Assembly (NCBI GenBank): GCA_963749115.1
Contig: CAVVLP010000009.1
Coordinates: 14,740 to 78,739 of the forward strand
Reading direction: 5' to 3'
DNA: 64,000 nucleotides
Source of the DNA: SZUA-36 sp963749115
Lineage (GTDB): Bacteria; Pseudomonadota; Gammaproteobacteria; Xanthomonadales; SZUA-36
The notes beneath the pieces are model-generated. The model saw nothing but the letters and a program-made list of their open reading frames with translations. It was not told where the DNA came from and ran no database searches. Positions 56,070-64,000 of this stretch are shown here, piece after piece. Position numbers and translations under genes: made by a program. Every line of letters begins with the position of its first letter. The stretch's first letter is position 1.

Positions 56070-58358
56070 ATGCCGGAAATTTTGTTTTTCCCGTATTTTG
56101 GCCCAAACCGGCACTCGGAAAAACGGGTCATTGAGTTTCGCCTGGATTTTAGCAACGAGGATATCACCGAGCTGCTTTTACAGGTTTCGGATATCCGTCA
56201 ATCACTGCTTGATGCCGGTGTTCTGAATGAGGCTGAAGTCTTCCCTATGCAAGCACTTGAGGAAGACCGGATCAACTGGTATTCGTCCCTGCTCACGCAA
56301 ACAACCCTGCTACTCCAGAGCAAAGCAGGTCATCGTGTAAATTTTTCATCGGTGATCCCGGACCATGCTAAAAAACGCAGTATTGCATTGGTGGAGCACG
56401 AACATGCCGACGTTGGGATGGCTGCAGCAAAGCTGGCGGTTGAGCTATTTGCCCGTAAGCCCGTTTCATTTCAAGTAGCCTGGCGCCAATTCTCAGAATT
56501 TGCCCGCGAACGGATTTTGCCATTTGAAACTGAAGCAATCATCAACGCTGCCCGGCAGCGCCACATCCCATTCTTTCAATTTGAGAGACCTCCTTTAATC
56601 GGTTGTATTAAAAACGATTTCCAGGTACGAAAAAATGGATTGCTCAGCCTGGGACACGCTGTTAACAGCGTTCTCCTCGATGGAACTTTCTGCTTAAGCC
56701 GGGCGGGAGACTTTTTGAAGGCCCTGCTGAGAAACCCGGATCAACGAGTGGCGCTTCTGAAGCAGGCCGGCGTACCCGTCGATCGGGTTGGGACGGTTAA
56801 CAGTGCAAATCCGGGGCTGTTTCATCTACTTATTATCAATGGCAAAATTACCGCTTTGCTGGAGAAACCTGACGGTAGCAGGCATCTTGTCCAAAACTTA
56901 CATGACTCCATAATTGAGCAGGCACTTGCGGTTAGTGAAAAAGCAGGTTCTGCACCCATTGTTATCACTTATCAATCAACGGATATCACGCAATCTCTCA
57001 ATCAAAGCGGTGGGGCGGCCGTTGATTTTGAGCTTGGACCGGATCTGTACGGACTTTTTGAAAAATGTCCGGAAGGAAAGAGATTACTGAACTCCGCGGC
57101 GGGTGACTTGATTGATTGGTGTTTCCCCGACCCAAAATCAGCGTGCATACCCACCATCGCTGTTACAGGTACCAACGGTAAAACCACAACCAGCCGGATG
57201 ATACACCACGTATTCCAATACAAGGGCTACCAGTCAGCCCTCGTTTGTACAGATGGTATATTTATCGATCAAAAACAATTATCAGCGGACGATCACAGTA
57301 CATTCAGAGGCCACGCCCTGGTCCTCAATAATAAGCAGGTGAACGCCGCCGTGCTGGAAACACATCATCGTGGTATCGCTGTGCACGGTTTCGCATTCTC
57401 ACATTGCGACGTTGCGGTCTGCCTCAATGTCACCGAGGAGCACCTGGCAATCGGTGAAATCGAAACCGTTGAAGAAATGGCAGTGATCAAACGTGCGCTG
57501 GTTGAACGCGGTAGCCACGCGGTTGTTTTGTTCGCCGACAATGCCCACTGCCTGGCCATGCTCGACTTTGTCAAAAGTGAACAAACCTGCCTGGTGTCGT
57601 TGCAATTCAGCGTTGAACAACTGACAGAGCAGGCCAGGGGGAAACCTGCATCATTTTGTGTGCTGGAAGCCATTGCCGGTGAAAGCTGGATCACTCTGCA
57701 TGATGGCGAGCAGTATTTACCGGTCTTGCCCGTGTCTGATATTCCCGCAACTTTTAATGGCACCGCCGTGGTTAATGTCAGCAACGCGATGCACGCGATC
57801 GCGGCATGCTACTTTGCAGGTATTGATATCGCGTCGATCAAGTCAGCAATAAGTACATTTTGTGCAGATCAGGAATTTACACCGGGCCGGATGAACGAAT
57901 TTGATGGCCTTCCCTTCCGGGTCATCATGGATTTTGCACACAATCCGGACGGTATTCGGAAAATATGCACATTCGCTGATCTGCAAAGCGTGAAAGGCCG
58001 CAAGGTAATCGCTTTTTCAGGATTGGGTAAACGAAGTGACGCCCTCAACAAAAAAATCGCTCAAGCCATCGCCGGACACTTCGATTTCTACTATTGCAAG
58101 GACATCGAACCGAGCAAACCACCCAAACGCAGGTTTACCGGACCCTTCATGCAGAAGATTCTTATCGAAGAAGGTGTGCCACGGCAGGCAACCGCCGTAT
58201 TGACATTTGGCAGGGATGTGATTTTCGAGATTCTGGACAGCTGTGAACCGGACGACCTGTTGTTATTGCTGGTGGGTCATTCCGAGTCACGCAAAATTCC
58301 AGGATATATCCAGGAATACAGGGAAAGAATAAATGACGGGTCAATGAATGGTGAGTAG
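56070..58358 (+). CDS. Cyanophycin synthetase-like Mur ligase with eroded ATP-grasp region
   Basis: Intact frame of 762 residues; cyanophycin synthetases have about 870-900. The N-terminal 160 residues match the CphA N domain (FFPYFGPNRHSEKRVIEF). The following ATP-grasp region keeps its edges, LLKQAGVPVDRVGTV, LLIINGKITALLEKP and FELGPDLYGLFEKCPEGKRL. It lacks the nucleotide-binding segment normally between the first two (no VVKP/GNHGRGV), and the Mg-binding EVN appears as DFE. The Mur-ligase half is complete: P-loop VTGTNGKTTTSRM at 365-377, TDGIFIDQKQL, ETHHRGIAVHG, NVTEEHL and DFAHNPDG. A stop lies two codons upstream of the ATG. The next methyltransferase overlaps by 11 bp. It is probably a ligase making a peptide or amide bond on an unknown substrate. 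Confidence 0.78.
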   Translation: MPEILFFPYFGPNRHSEKRVIEFRLDFSNEDITELLLQVSDIRQSLLDAGVLNEAEVFPMQALEEDRINWYSSLLTQTTLLLQSKAGHRVNFSSVIPDHAKKRSIALVEHEHADVGMAAAKLAVELFARKPVSFQVAWRQFSEFARERILPFETEAIINAARQRHIPFFQFERPPLIGCIKNDFQVRKNGLLSLGHAVNSVLLDGTFCLSRAGDFLKALLRNPDQRVALLKQAGVPVDRVGTVNSANPGLFHLLIINGKITALLEKPDGSRHLVQNLHDSIIEQALAVSEKAGSAPIVITYQSTDITQSLNQSGGAAVDFELGPDLYGLFEKCPEGKRLLNSAAGDLIDWCFPDPKSACIPTIAVTGTNGKTTTSRMIHHVFQYKGYQSALVCTDGIFIDQKQLSADDHSTFRGHALVLNNKQVNAAVLETHHRGIAVHGFAFSHCDVAVCLNVTEEHLAIGEIETVEEMAVIKRALVERGSHAVVLFADNAHCLAMLDFVKSEQTCLVSLQFSVEQLTEQARGKPASFCVLEAIAGESWITLHDGEQYLPVLPVSDIPATFNGTAVVNVSNAMHAIAACYFAGIDIASIKSAISTFCADQEFTPGRMNEFDGLPFRVIMDFAHNPDGIRKICTFADLQSVKGRKVIAFSGLGKRSDALNKKIAQAIAGHFDFYYCKDIEPSKPPKRRFTGPFMQKILIEEGVPRQATAVLTFGRDVIFEILDSCEPDDLLLLLVGHSESRKIPGYIQEYRERINDGSMNGE

Positions 58359-59097
58359 CACTGACGCATTTTTGCTATCCGCTAAGTATTACAAGGCGAG
58401 AATTTCATATTCAGATAAGTTCTTTGAAAAACTCGCGCACGCTTTAAAGATTACCCAAAAGACCAAAGTACTGGATTTGGCATGCGGCGGGGGCGAAATA
58501 TCGTTCGGTCTATCCCGATATGCAGGACAGGTGGCGGGTATCGATAAATCTCTTGCCATGTTAAAAGACGCGACCAGTCAAATAACACCGAATGTGACTT
58601 TTTATCGGCAAGACCTGAACCAGGCACCGGTCGTTACCGAAACGAAAGTCAACCTAGTGACCATCGGCCGGGCAATTGGTTACCTGGACCCTGCAATCCT
58701 AAAGGGTACCTTTACCGGTTCATTAAAACGCGGGTGTCCGGTTATTATTTGTGGCGCGGGAATCGGACAGAAAACGCCCTGGATAGCCTCATACCAACAG
58801 GTTCGACAAACCGTCAGGCAAAAAAGAACGCATGTTGATTTTCAAGGTATGAAAAAAATGAAATCGATTGGCTTTTCTCACCTTGGCACGATTGGCCATA
58901 CCACCAAGGCGAACTACCGTTTCAATGACATCATTAATTACGCCCTGTCATACTCCTCCCAGACCCAGGCTATTTTGGAAAACATTGAAATGTTTACGGC
59001 AGCTTTGGAGAGTGCTTTGGCTCCCTTCAGGGAATCGGACGGAACATTCTCCGCACACGAGGTGTCATGGGGGCATGTATTTCGCACCAATGATTAA
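58348..59097 (+). CDS. Class I SAM-dependent methyltransferase
   Basis: Methyltransferase of 249 residues. SAM motif I is VLDLACGGGEISFGLSRYAG near residues 41-60, followed by GIDKSLAMLKDA (acidic ribose-binding position replaced by IDKS) and NLVTIGRAIGYLDPAIL as motif IV. The C-terminal part ends FSAHEVSWGHVFRTND. The start lies within the last codons of the Mur-ligase-like gene (11-bp overlap), so the two are translated together and the methyltransferase may modify that enzyme's product. Substrate unknown. It is the last gene before tRNA-Arg. Confidence 0.8.
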   Translation: MVSSTDAFLLSAKYYKARISYSDKFFEKLAHALKITQKTKVLDLACGGGEISFGLSRYAGQVAGIDKSLAMLKDATSQITPNVTFYRQDLNQAPVVTETKVNLVTIGRAIGYLDPAILKGTFTGSLKRGCPVIICGAGIGQKTPWIASYQQVRQTVRQKRTHVDFQGMKKMKSIGFSHLGTIGHTTKANYRFNDIINYALSYSSQTQAILENIEMFTAALESALAPFRESDGTFSAHEVSWGHVFRTND

Positions 59098-59219
59098 ACT
59101 CGAAGCCGGTGCAATCGATTTTCCCGCTTTTTGAATGCGCCGGTATGCGATTCACTTGATTTATTCTCAATAGGCATACTCAAACCGTTAAACAGCGGTT
59201 AAAATGCCATTTCTTTAAT

Positions 59220-59296
59220 GCGCCCGTAGCTCAGTTGGATAGAGCACCAGATTCCTAATCTGGGGGTCACAGGTTCGAATCCTGTCGGGCGCGCCA
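59220..59296 (+). tRNA. tRNA-Arg (anticodon CCU)
   Basis: A 77-nt tRNA. The acceptor GCGCCCG pairs with CGGGCGC; the D-arm begins AGCTCAGTTGGATAGAGC. The anticodon stem-loop is CCAGA-TTCCTAA-TCTGG with anticodon CCT (reads AGG). The T-arm is ACAGG-TTCGAAT-CCTGT, and CCA is encoded at 59294-59296. It stands 17 bp before the peptide transporter gene. Confidence 0.97.
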
Positions 59297-59313
59297 AAAT
59301 AGAAAGAGACCAC

Positions 59314-60832
59314 ATGGAAACTACACCCACAACTCCATCTCAAACCCGCTCATTCACCACGATTTTCCTCATCGAAATGTGGGAACGCTTCGGCTTTTAC
59401 GGTATGCAGGCGCTGATCGTCTACTACATGGTGCAACGACTGGGGTTTCCCGACGAACGCGCCACGCTGGTGTGGGGCGCAGCAGCGGCACTGATCTACG
59501 TGGCACCGGCCATCGGTGGCTGGATCGGCGACAAGATCCTCGGCACCCGGCGCACCATGCTGCTTGGCGCCGTGGTCCTTACCATCGGTTACACGCCTGA
59601 TGGTGGTGCCAGGCCAAAGTGTCTGGTTCCTTTTTTTCGCGTTGAGTGTCATCGTCGTTGGCAATGGTCTGTTCAAAGCGAATGCCGGCAACCTGGTCCG
59701 CAAGATCTATGAGGGTGATGATTCGAGGATCGACAGCGCATTTACCATTTATTACATGGCCGTCAACCTGGGCGCGATGATCTCGCAGTTACTGACCCCG
59801 TGGTTAAAGGACTATGTCAACGAACAATACGGTAATGAACTCGGCTGGCATGTCGCTTTCGCTGTGTGCGCCATCGGCCTGTTGTTGGGCCTGGTCAACT
59901 ACTGGTTGATGCGCCGCACCATGGATCACATCGGTTCGGAGCCGGACGAACTGCCACTGAACTGGGGCAAGCTGGGAGCCGTTCTGCTCGGCAGTGTCGG
60001 TTTCATATTCATGTCTGCCTACATTCTGGAGAACCAGGGTGTCGCACGCGCCTTCGTGTATCTTGCCGGCCTGGTGGTGATCGGTATCTTTGCATACCTG
60101 ATCAGCACTGGAGAACGCAATGAGCGCGCAGGTCTGATCGCGGCACTTGTTCTGACGGTGCAGACGGTCTTCTATTTCATTTTCTACCAGCAAATGTCAA
60201 CCTCACTCGCGCTATTCGCTTTGCGCAACGTCGACCCGGCCTTCATCGTGTTCGGCGTGCACTTGTGGGACTGGTCGCCGGCCCAGTTCCAGGCTTTCAA
60301 CCCGATTTGGATTTTTATACTCAGCCCGATCTTGGCGTGGGCTTATACGCGTGCAGGCAATGCCGGCAAGGATCTATCCATTGCGGCCAAGTTCGCGCTT
60401 GGTTTCGTGCTGGTAGCAGGCGGCTTTTTCGTCTACGGGGCCTCGGGTCACCTGGCAGATGCCACGGGTAAGGTTTCCTCGTGGTTAATGGTATGGGGCT
60501 ATGGCGCCATCTCGCTGGGCGAACTGCTGGTCAGCGGTCTTGGCCTCGCGATGATCGCACGCTACGTGCCGGCGCGCATGGGCGGATTCATGATGGGTGC
60601 CTATTTTGTGGCCTCCGGTGTCTCGCAATATCTCGGTGGCCTGGTCGCGACCTATGCCAGCGTGCCACGCAATATCACCGATCCACTCGAGTCGCTGCCG
60701 ATTTACACAGCCCTTTTCAACAAGCTGGGTATCGCCGCGCTGGTTTGTACGGCGATTGCCATCGCGGTGTTACCGCTGATGAACCGTTTGTCGCAAACCC
60801 ATCACGGGCATGCACAAGGCACGGAAACCTGA
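59314..60832 (+). CDS. Proton-dependent oligopeptide transporter (POT/PTR family), one frame break
   Basis: Major-facilitator di/tripeptide:proton symporter of about 505 residues once two frames are joined near 59595 (one extra base). The N-terminus holds the proton-coupling E-x-x-E-R motif in IEMWERFGFYGMQALIVYYM, followed by IGGWIGDKILGTRRTMLLGA. After the break come GNGLFKANAGNLVRKIYEGD and the PTR2 signature DSAFTIYYMAVNLGAMIS, then FYFIFYQQMSTSLALFA and FNPIWIFILSPILAWAY. About 14 membrane helices are expected. It lies 17 bp after tRNA-Arg and converges with the cysteine desulfurase gene. Confidence 0.94.
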
Positions 60833-60913
60833 TTGCAGACCGGATACTGCGGGCACGCTTTCAGGATTCATCTATTCGGACCAGGAGCTTCCACGGTACC
60901 TGCCGGGGTTCGG

Positions 60914-62050
60914 CTAGCCCGCCAGCGATCGCGTTAACAACTCAATAGCGATCTCGATCTCCTCGGAGGTCGTTGTCCTGCCCAGGCTGAAACGCACTGC
61001 CCCGGCGCCAACTTCCGGCGAAACACCCATTGCTCTCAACACGGGTGAAATCTCCACACGACCGGCATGACATGCCGAACCCGTTGACACCGCGATTTCG
61101 GGCAGTCGCGCCAGTAACTCGTTACCCATATGCCCCAGGAAAGAAACATTGAGTGTATTGGGCAATCGTTCCTCTGGATGGCCATTGAGCACGACACGAT
61201 CACCACAGCTTTTCTTCAACGCTGCCCAGAGTTGGTCTCTTAGAGCCTCTATTCTTGGCATACCGGAAAGGTCTCGAGCGAGTTCGCAAGCCTCACCAAG
61301 GGCTGCTGTCAACGAAGCGCTTTCAGTACCAGCGCGGCGCCCGAGCTCGTGGCCCGCCCCGTGAATTAGAGGCTCGAGTTCTGTCCCTTCGCGAATATAA
61401 AGTACGCCAATTCCCTTGGGGGCATAAAGCTTGTGCCCGGCGATAGTCAGGAAATCGACGCCGAGTTCATCTACTTTGGTAGGTACTTTACCGACAGACT
61501 GGGCAGCGTCTGTATGAAATGGTATTCCGTTCTCACGTGCTATCTGCGCACAATCCTCGATAGGTTGCAGCGTACCGACCTCGTTGTTTGCGTGCATGAT
61601 GCTGATCAGGATTGTATCCCCGGTAATGGCCTGGCGAAGGTCACTTGCATTCACCCGCCCTGTTGCATCGACAGGTAGCCAGGTGATTCTCGCACCCAAA
61701 CGCTCCAGAAAACGACAGGGTTCAACGATGGCGGGGTGCTCAACTGCGGTCGTGATGATATGTGCATTTGGAGTGTTGCGAGCGAAGAAAATGCCTTTTA
61801 AAACTTGATTGTTGGACTCGCTGCCACCGCTGGTGAATACAATCTCACCGGGCTTGCAGCCCAGTGATGTTGCAACCTTTTGCCGCGCAGACTCCACAAT
61901 GACCCGTGCTGGTGCCCCCGCCCAGTGAGGGCTTGACGGGTTGCCATAAGCACTTTCCATCGTCTGTCGCATGACCAATTCAACCCTCGGGTCAATCGGC
62001 GTGCTCGCATTGAAGTCAAGGTAGATCTGTTGTCTGTTTTCTAAACTCAT
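60914..62050 (-). CDS. Cysteine desulfurase (NifS/IscS family)
   Basis: PLP enzyme of 378 residues that removes sulfur from cysteine for Fe-S clusters or thio-modification. Seen: IYLDFNASTPIDPRV, then FTSGGSESNNQVLKG, the PLP-contacting SIMHANNEVGTLQPIE and HTDAAQSVGK, Lys near 205 in TIAGHKLYAPKGIGVLY, RRAGTESASL, and the catalytic Cys near 327 in STGSACHAG. The short loop around the Cys resembles group I (NifS/IscS) rather than SufS. No iscU, iscR or suf genes are adjacent, so this is a stand-alone copy whose partner is unknown. The next minus-strand gene ends 87 bp from its start. Confidence 0.93.
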   Translation of the reverse strand: MSLENRQQIYLDFNASTPIDPRVELVMRQTMESAYGNPSSPHWAGAPARVIVESARQKVATSLGCKPGEIVFTSGGSESNNQVLKGIFFARNTPNAHIITTAVEHPAIVEPCRFLERLGARITWLPVDATGRVNASDLRQAITGDTILISIMHANNEVGTLQPIEDCAQIARENGIPFHTDAAQSVGKVPTKVDELGVDFLTIAGHKLYAPKGIGVLYIREGTELEPLIHGAGHELGRRAGTESASLTAALGEACELARDLSGMPRIEALRDQLWAALKKSCGDRVVLNGHPEERLPNTLNVSFLGHMGNELLARLPEIAVSTGSACHAGRVEISPVLRAMGVSPEVGAGAVRFSLGRTTTSEEIEIAIELLTRSLAG

Positions 62051-62137
62051 GTTCCTTTCTCAAAAATGCCATTGGCAAAGTAACGGCCAATGTGCCGGTT
62101 GTCACCAGGGTTTTTCGTATTCCGTGATGTTGATTGG

Positions 62138-62886
62138 TTAAAAAATACCCGGCAATAACCATTTACTGCGATTTTTATACGCTTCCCATTCCGGGTAACG
62201 CGAAAGACTGGCCTCTTTCATCATCATGTTGACCGCAAACAGACCAACCCAGACCCAGGCCAGCACCAAAACCGGTAACCAGTGCCAGACCATCAGCGCA
62301 AAACTGGCATAAATCAGCATTTCACCGAGGTAATTGGGGTGACGGATATAGCGGTGCATACCCGTGGTGATCAGACCCCGTTGGAACTGCAATGTGTAGA
62401 ACTTCTGTGCATCGGCCGCAATCATGATCACACTGCCGATCATGCACATACTGATACACAAGGCATACCAGGCACCATCGGCAACGGATAGTCGGGTGTT
62501 GATACACCGGAAATCAATAGCCAGCCAAATACCCAGTACCAGCCCAGCACGCCGAGAAAGGCATTGATACCCCCCCCAATGGTGATTCTTTTCTGCCAGC
62601 CAGGGTCAGGGAATGCCATGTCCTTGATAAACCAGATGACGCCGTAACTGCCTTGCAGTGCGAGGTAGATCCAGGCGGCGGTGGAAAAATTCTGGTAATA
62701 CCACATCAGGAAACCAAGAAAGAAGAAGGTTCCACATTTCTGGAAATTGATCACCCAGGAAAACTTCCAGGGCCGCGGCCCACCGCCAAAATCATTGACG
62801 GCGTAATTCGTAAACCTGTTCAGGGTTGCAACCCACACCGGAACCGTCTGTTTATTCACCCCGTTTCCTGTTGGTCCGCTAGTCAC
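62138..62886 (-). CDS. DUF1295-like membrane protein, one frame break
   Basis: Multispanning membrane protein of about 249 residues, resembling DUF1295 / steroid-5-alpha-reductase C-terminal or isoprenylcysteine-methyltransferase-like proteins. The first frame holds NDFGGGPRPWKFSWVINFQK, WIYLALQGSYGVIWFIKDMA and FLGVLGWYWVFGWLLISG. The second, after a shift near 62480 (one base lost), holds MIAADAQKFYTLQFQRGLIT, then the hallmark RYIRHPNYLGEMLIYASFAL and LSRYPEWEAYKNRSKWLLP. The RHPNYLGE motif is the cofactor-binding hallmark of this superfamily; the actual reaction is unknown. Confidence 0.75.
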
Positions 62887-63038
62887 AAGCTTCAGATTAC
62901 TTTAATTTCCATTGACCAAAGTTTTGACGTATTGCGAAGTTCAATATACGCTGATTTATGGTAATACACCTTTTATGCGTCCTATACCCCAAATTTATGG
63001 CAAAATAGCGTTAATGCTTCTTATACTCAGGGTGAATT

Positions 63039-64000
63039 ATGAATTTTCCCATTCCTGTACTCTTTTTTGCATTACTCCTAAGTTTTACAGTTCATGCGCA
63101 AAGCAGAAGCGCGATCGTTTTCGATGGATTGGATGATTACATTGAAATTGCGGATACTGGCAATCTGGACTTCGAAACCGGTGATTTTACGATCAGCGCC
63201 TGGGTGAAGACCAGCCAGGCTCCGGTTGGCGGTAATTTCCCGATGATCATCAACAAGGAGCATGGATCGCTCAATCGATCAGGTTATGAGCTGTTCCTGC
63301 AACCCAACGGTGGTCTGAATGGAAAAGTGGTCTTCCAGATCGTCTCAAATTTTAACTTTGCATCAATCCAAAGTACCTCGAACGTCAATGACGGTGCCTG
63401 GCATCATGTCGCGGGTGTAAAAAGGGCAACAGAAATAGAACTCATCATTGACGGTATTTCCGAAGGAACTACTGCCCATGCGGTTGGATCCCTGTCCAAT
63501 GACGTGCCCTTTTCTTTGGGGCATGCGGCGGCCCAGAACTCATGGTATTTCGGCGGGATGCTGGTTGAGGCGCGGGTTTGGAGCGTTGCCCGTTCCGCTG
63601 CTGAAATCATGGCGGACATGAATGATACCCTGACCGGGCTCGAACCGGAGCTGGTCGCCTACTGGCCCTTGGAAGAGGAAAAGGGACAATCAGTCACCGA
63701 TCTCGCCGGAGCCAACGACGTGTATCTGGGCTCGACGGAGACGGCGGATATCAACGACCCGCTTTGGGTGTCACGGGTATTTCCACATGATGCGGCAGGT
63801 GAAAATGCGCTCGTTTTTGACGGCATGGATGATTATGTCGTCATCGCCAATTCTGAGGAACTGGATTTTGACACGGAAGACTTCACAGTCAGCGCGTGGG
63901 TTAAAACCCGGCAGTTTCCCGACGGCAGTTATTGGCCCATCATCCTCTCGAAAGAAAGTGGTCTTTCGACCGTCCGTACCGGATATAACATGTTCCTCCT
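63039..64000 (+). CDS. Secreted LamG/concanavalin-like domain protein, 3' truncated
   Basis: Open frame from ATG 63039 with no stop before the window ends; 320 codons are visible. Signal peptide about 1-22 (PIPVLFFALLLSFTVHAQ). Two laminin-G-like (concanavalin-fold) domains: the first about 23-245 (AIVFDGLDDYIEIADTGNLD, FTISAWVKTSQAP, DGAWHHVAGV, EARVWSVARSAAEI); the second opens at about 257 (ALVFDGMDDYVVIANSEELD, FTVSAWVKTRQFPDG) and runs off the edge. These domains bind carbohydrates or form surface adhesins. The full protein may be much larger. Domain calls are firm; function is open. Confidence 0.85.
   Translation, partial: MNFPIPVLFFALLLSFTVHAQSRSAIVFDGLDDYIEIADTGNLDFETGDFTISAWVKTSQAPVGGNFPMIINKEHGSLNRSGYELFLQPNGGLNGKVVFQIVSNFNFASIQSTSNVNDGAWHHVAGVKRATEIELIIDGISEGTTAHAVGSLSNDVPFSLGHAAAQNSWYFGGMLVEARVWSVARSAAEIMADMNDTLTGLEPELVAYWPLEEEKGQSVTDLAGANDVYLGSTETADINDPLWVSRVFPHDAAGENALVFDGMDDYVVIANSEELDFDTEDFTVSAWVKTRQFPDGSYWPIILSKESGLSTVRTGYNMFL

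Overview
The window reads as chromosomal DNA from a heterotrophic, respiring gammaproteobacterium, probably marine or aquatic and uncultured. The evidence is a complete System I cytochrome c maturation set (ccmA to ccmI), the queA-tgt-yajC-secD-secF block, divergent trmJ/suhB, glutathione-based redox genes (gor, adhC, fghA), leucine catabolism, a TonB-dependent receptor and a tripartite tricarboxylate transporter. The acyltransferase at 36.6 kb resembles the serine O-succinyltransferases of Xanthomonadales. I place it no more finely than Gammaproteobacteria.

Layout. 1-3.5 kb: leucine/isovalerate degradation (liuB partial, liuC, liuE) and an HSD10-like dehydrogenase. 3.5-6.3 kb: a CesT/YbjN-like protein, an MscS channel, an encapsulin-type ferritin without its shell, and a broken phytase-like esterase. 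6.4-8.4 kb: glutathione-dependent formaldehyde detoxification. 8.4-8.9 kb: an intergenic cluster of structured repeats, with a diverged copy at 10.6 kb. 8.9-13.6 kb: thioredoxin-like protein, alkyltransferase-like protein, flavin-binding protein, secreted beta-domain protein, trmJ, suhB. 13.7-19.2 kb: secF, secD, yajC, tgt, queA on the minus strand. 19.4-27.8 kb: kynureninase, a large secreted subtilase, glutathione reductase and two membrane proteins. 28.1-34.8 kb: ccmABCDEFGHI. 34.8-41 kb: exported metallo-beta-lactamase-fold protein, TrmB-like methyltransferase, MetX/SST, tRNA-Leu(CAA), exported rhodanese, secreted protein. 41-47.9 kb: lysozyme-like protein with a lipoprotein partner, S1/P1 nuclease, SUMF1-domain protein, RNase D. 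47.9-55 kb: TonB receptor and exported bicupin divergent from TctC and a TctA-TctB fusion. 55-59.1 kb: a cyanophycin-synthetase-like Mur ligase lacking most of its ATP-grasp domain, flanked by two methyltransferases. 59.2-64 kb: tRNA-Arg(CCU), peptide transporter, cysteine desulfurase, a membrane protein, and a LamG protein cut by the window end.

Reading frames are broken at about 25 places in 17 genes, including normally essential ones such as secF. By my reading about 22 of these look like one extra base. This fits consensus-sequence error better than gene decay, so I describe most of these genes as functional.

The most interesting items are: (1) intergenic cloverleaf repeats whose outer stems differ completely between copies yet stay paired, each showing two GGA-type hairpins; (2) the Mur ligase with an eroded ATP-grasp region beside methyltransferases; (3) the encapsulated-ferritin homologue with no targeting tail and no shell gene nearby; (4) the lysozyme-like protein and lipoprotein pair.
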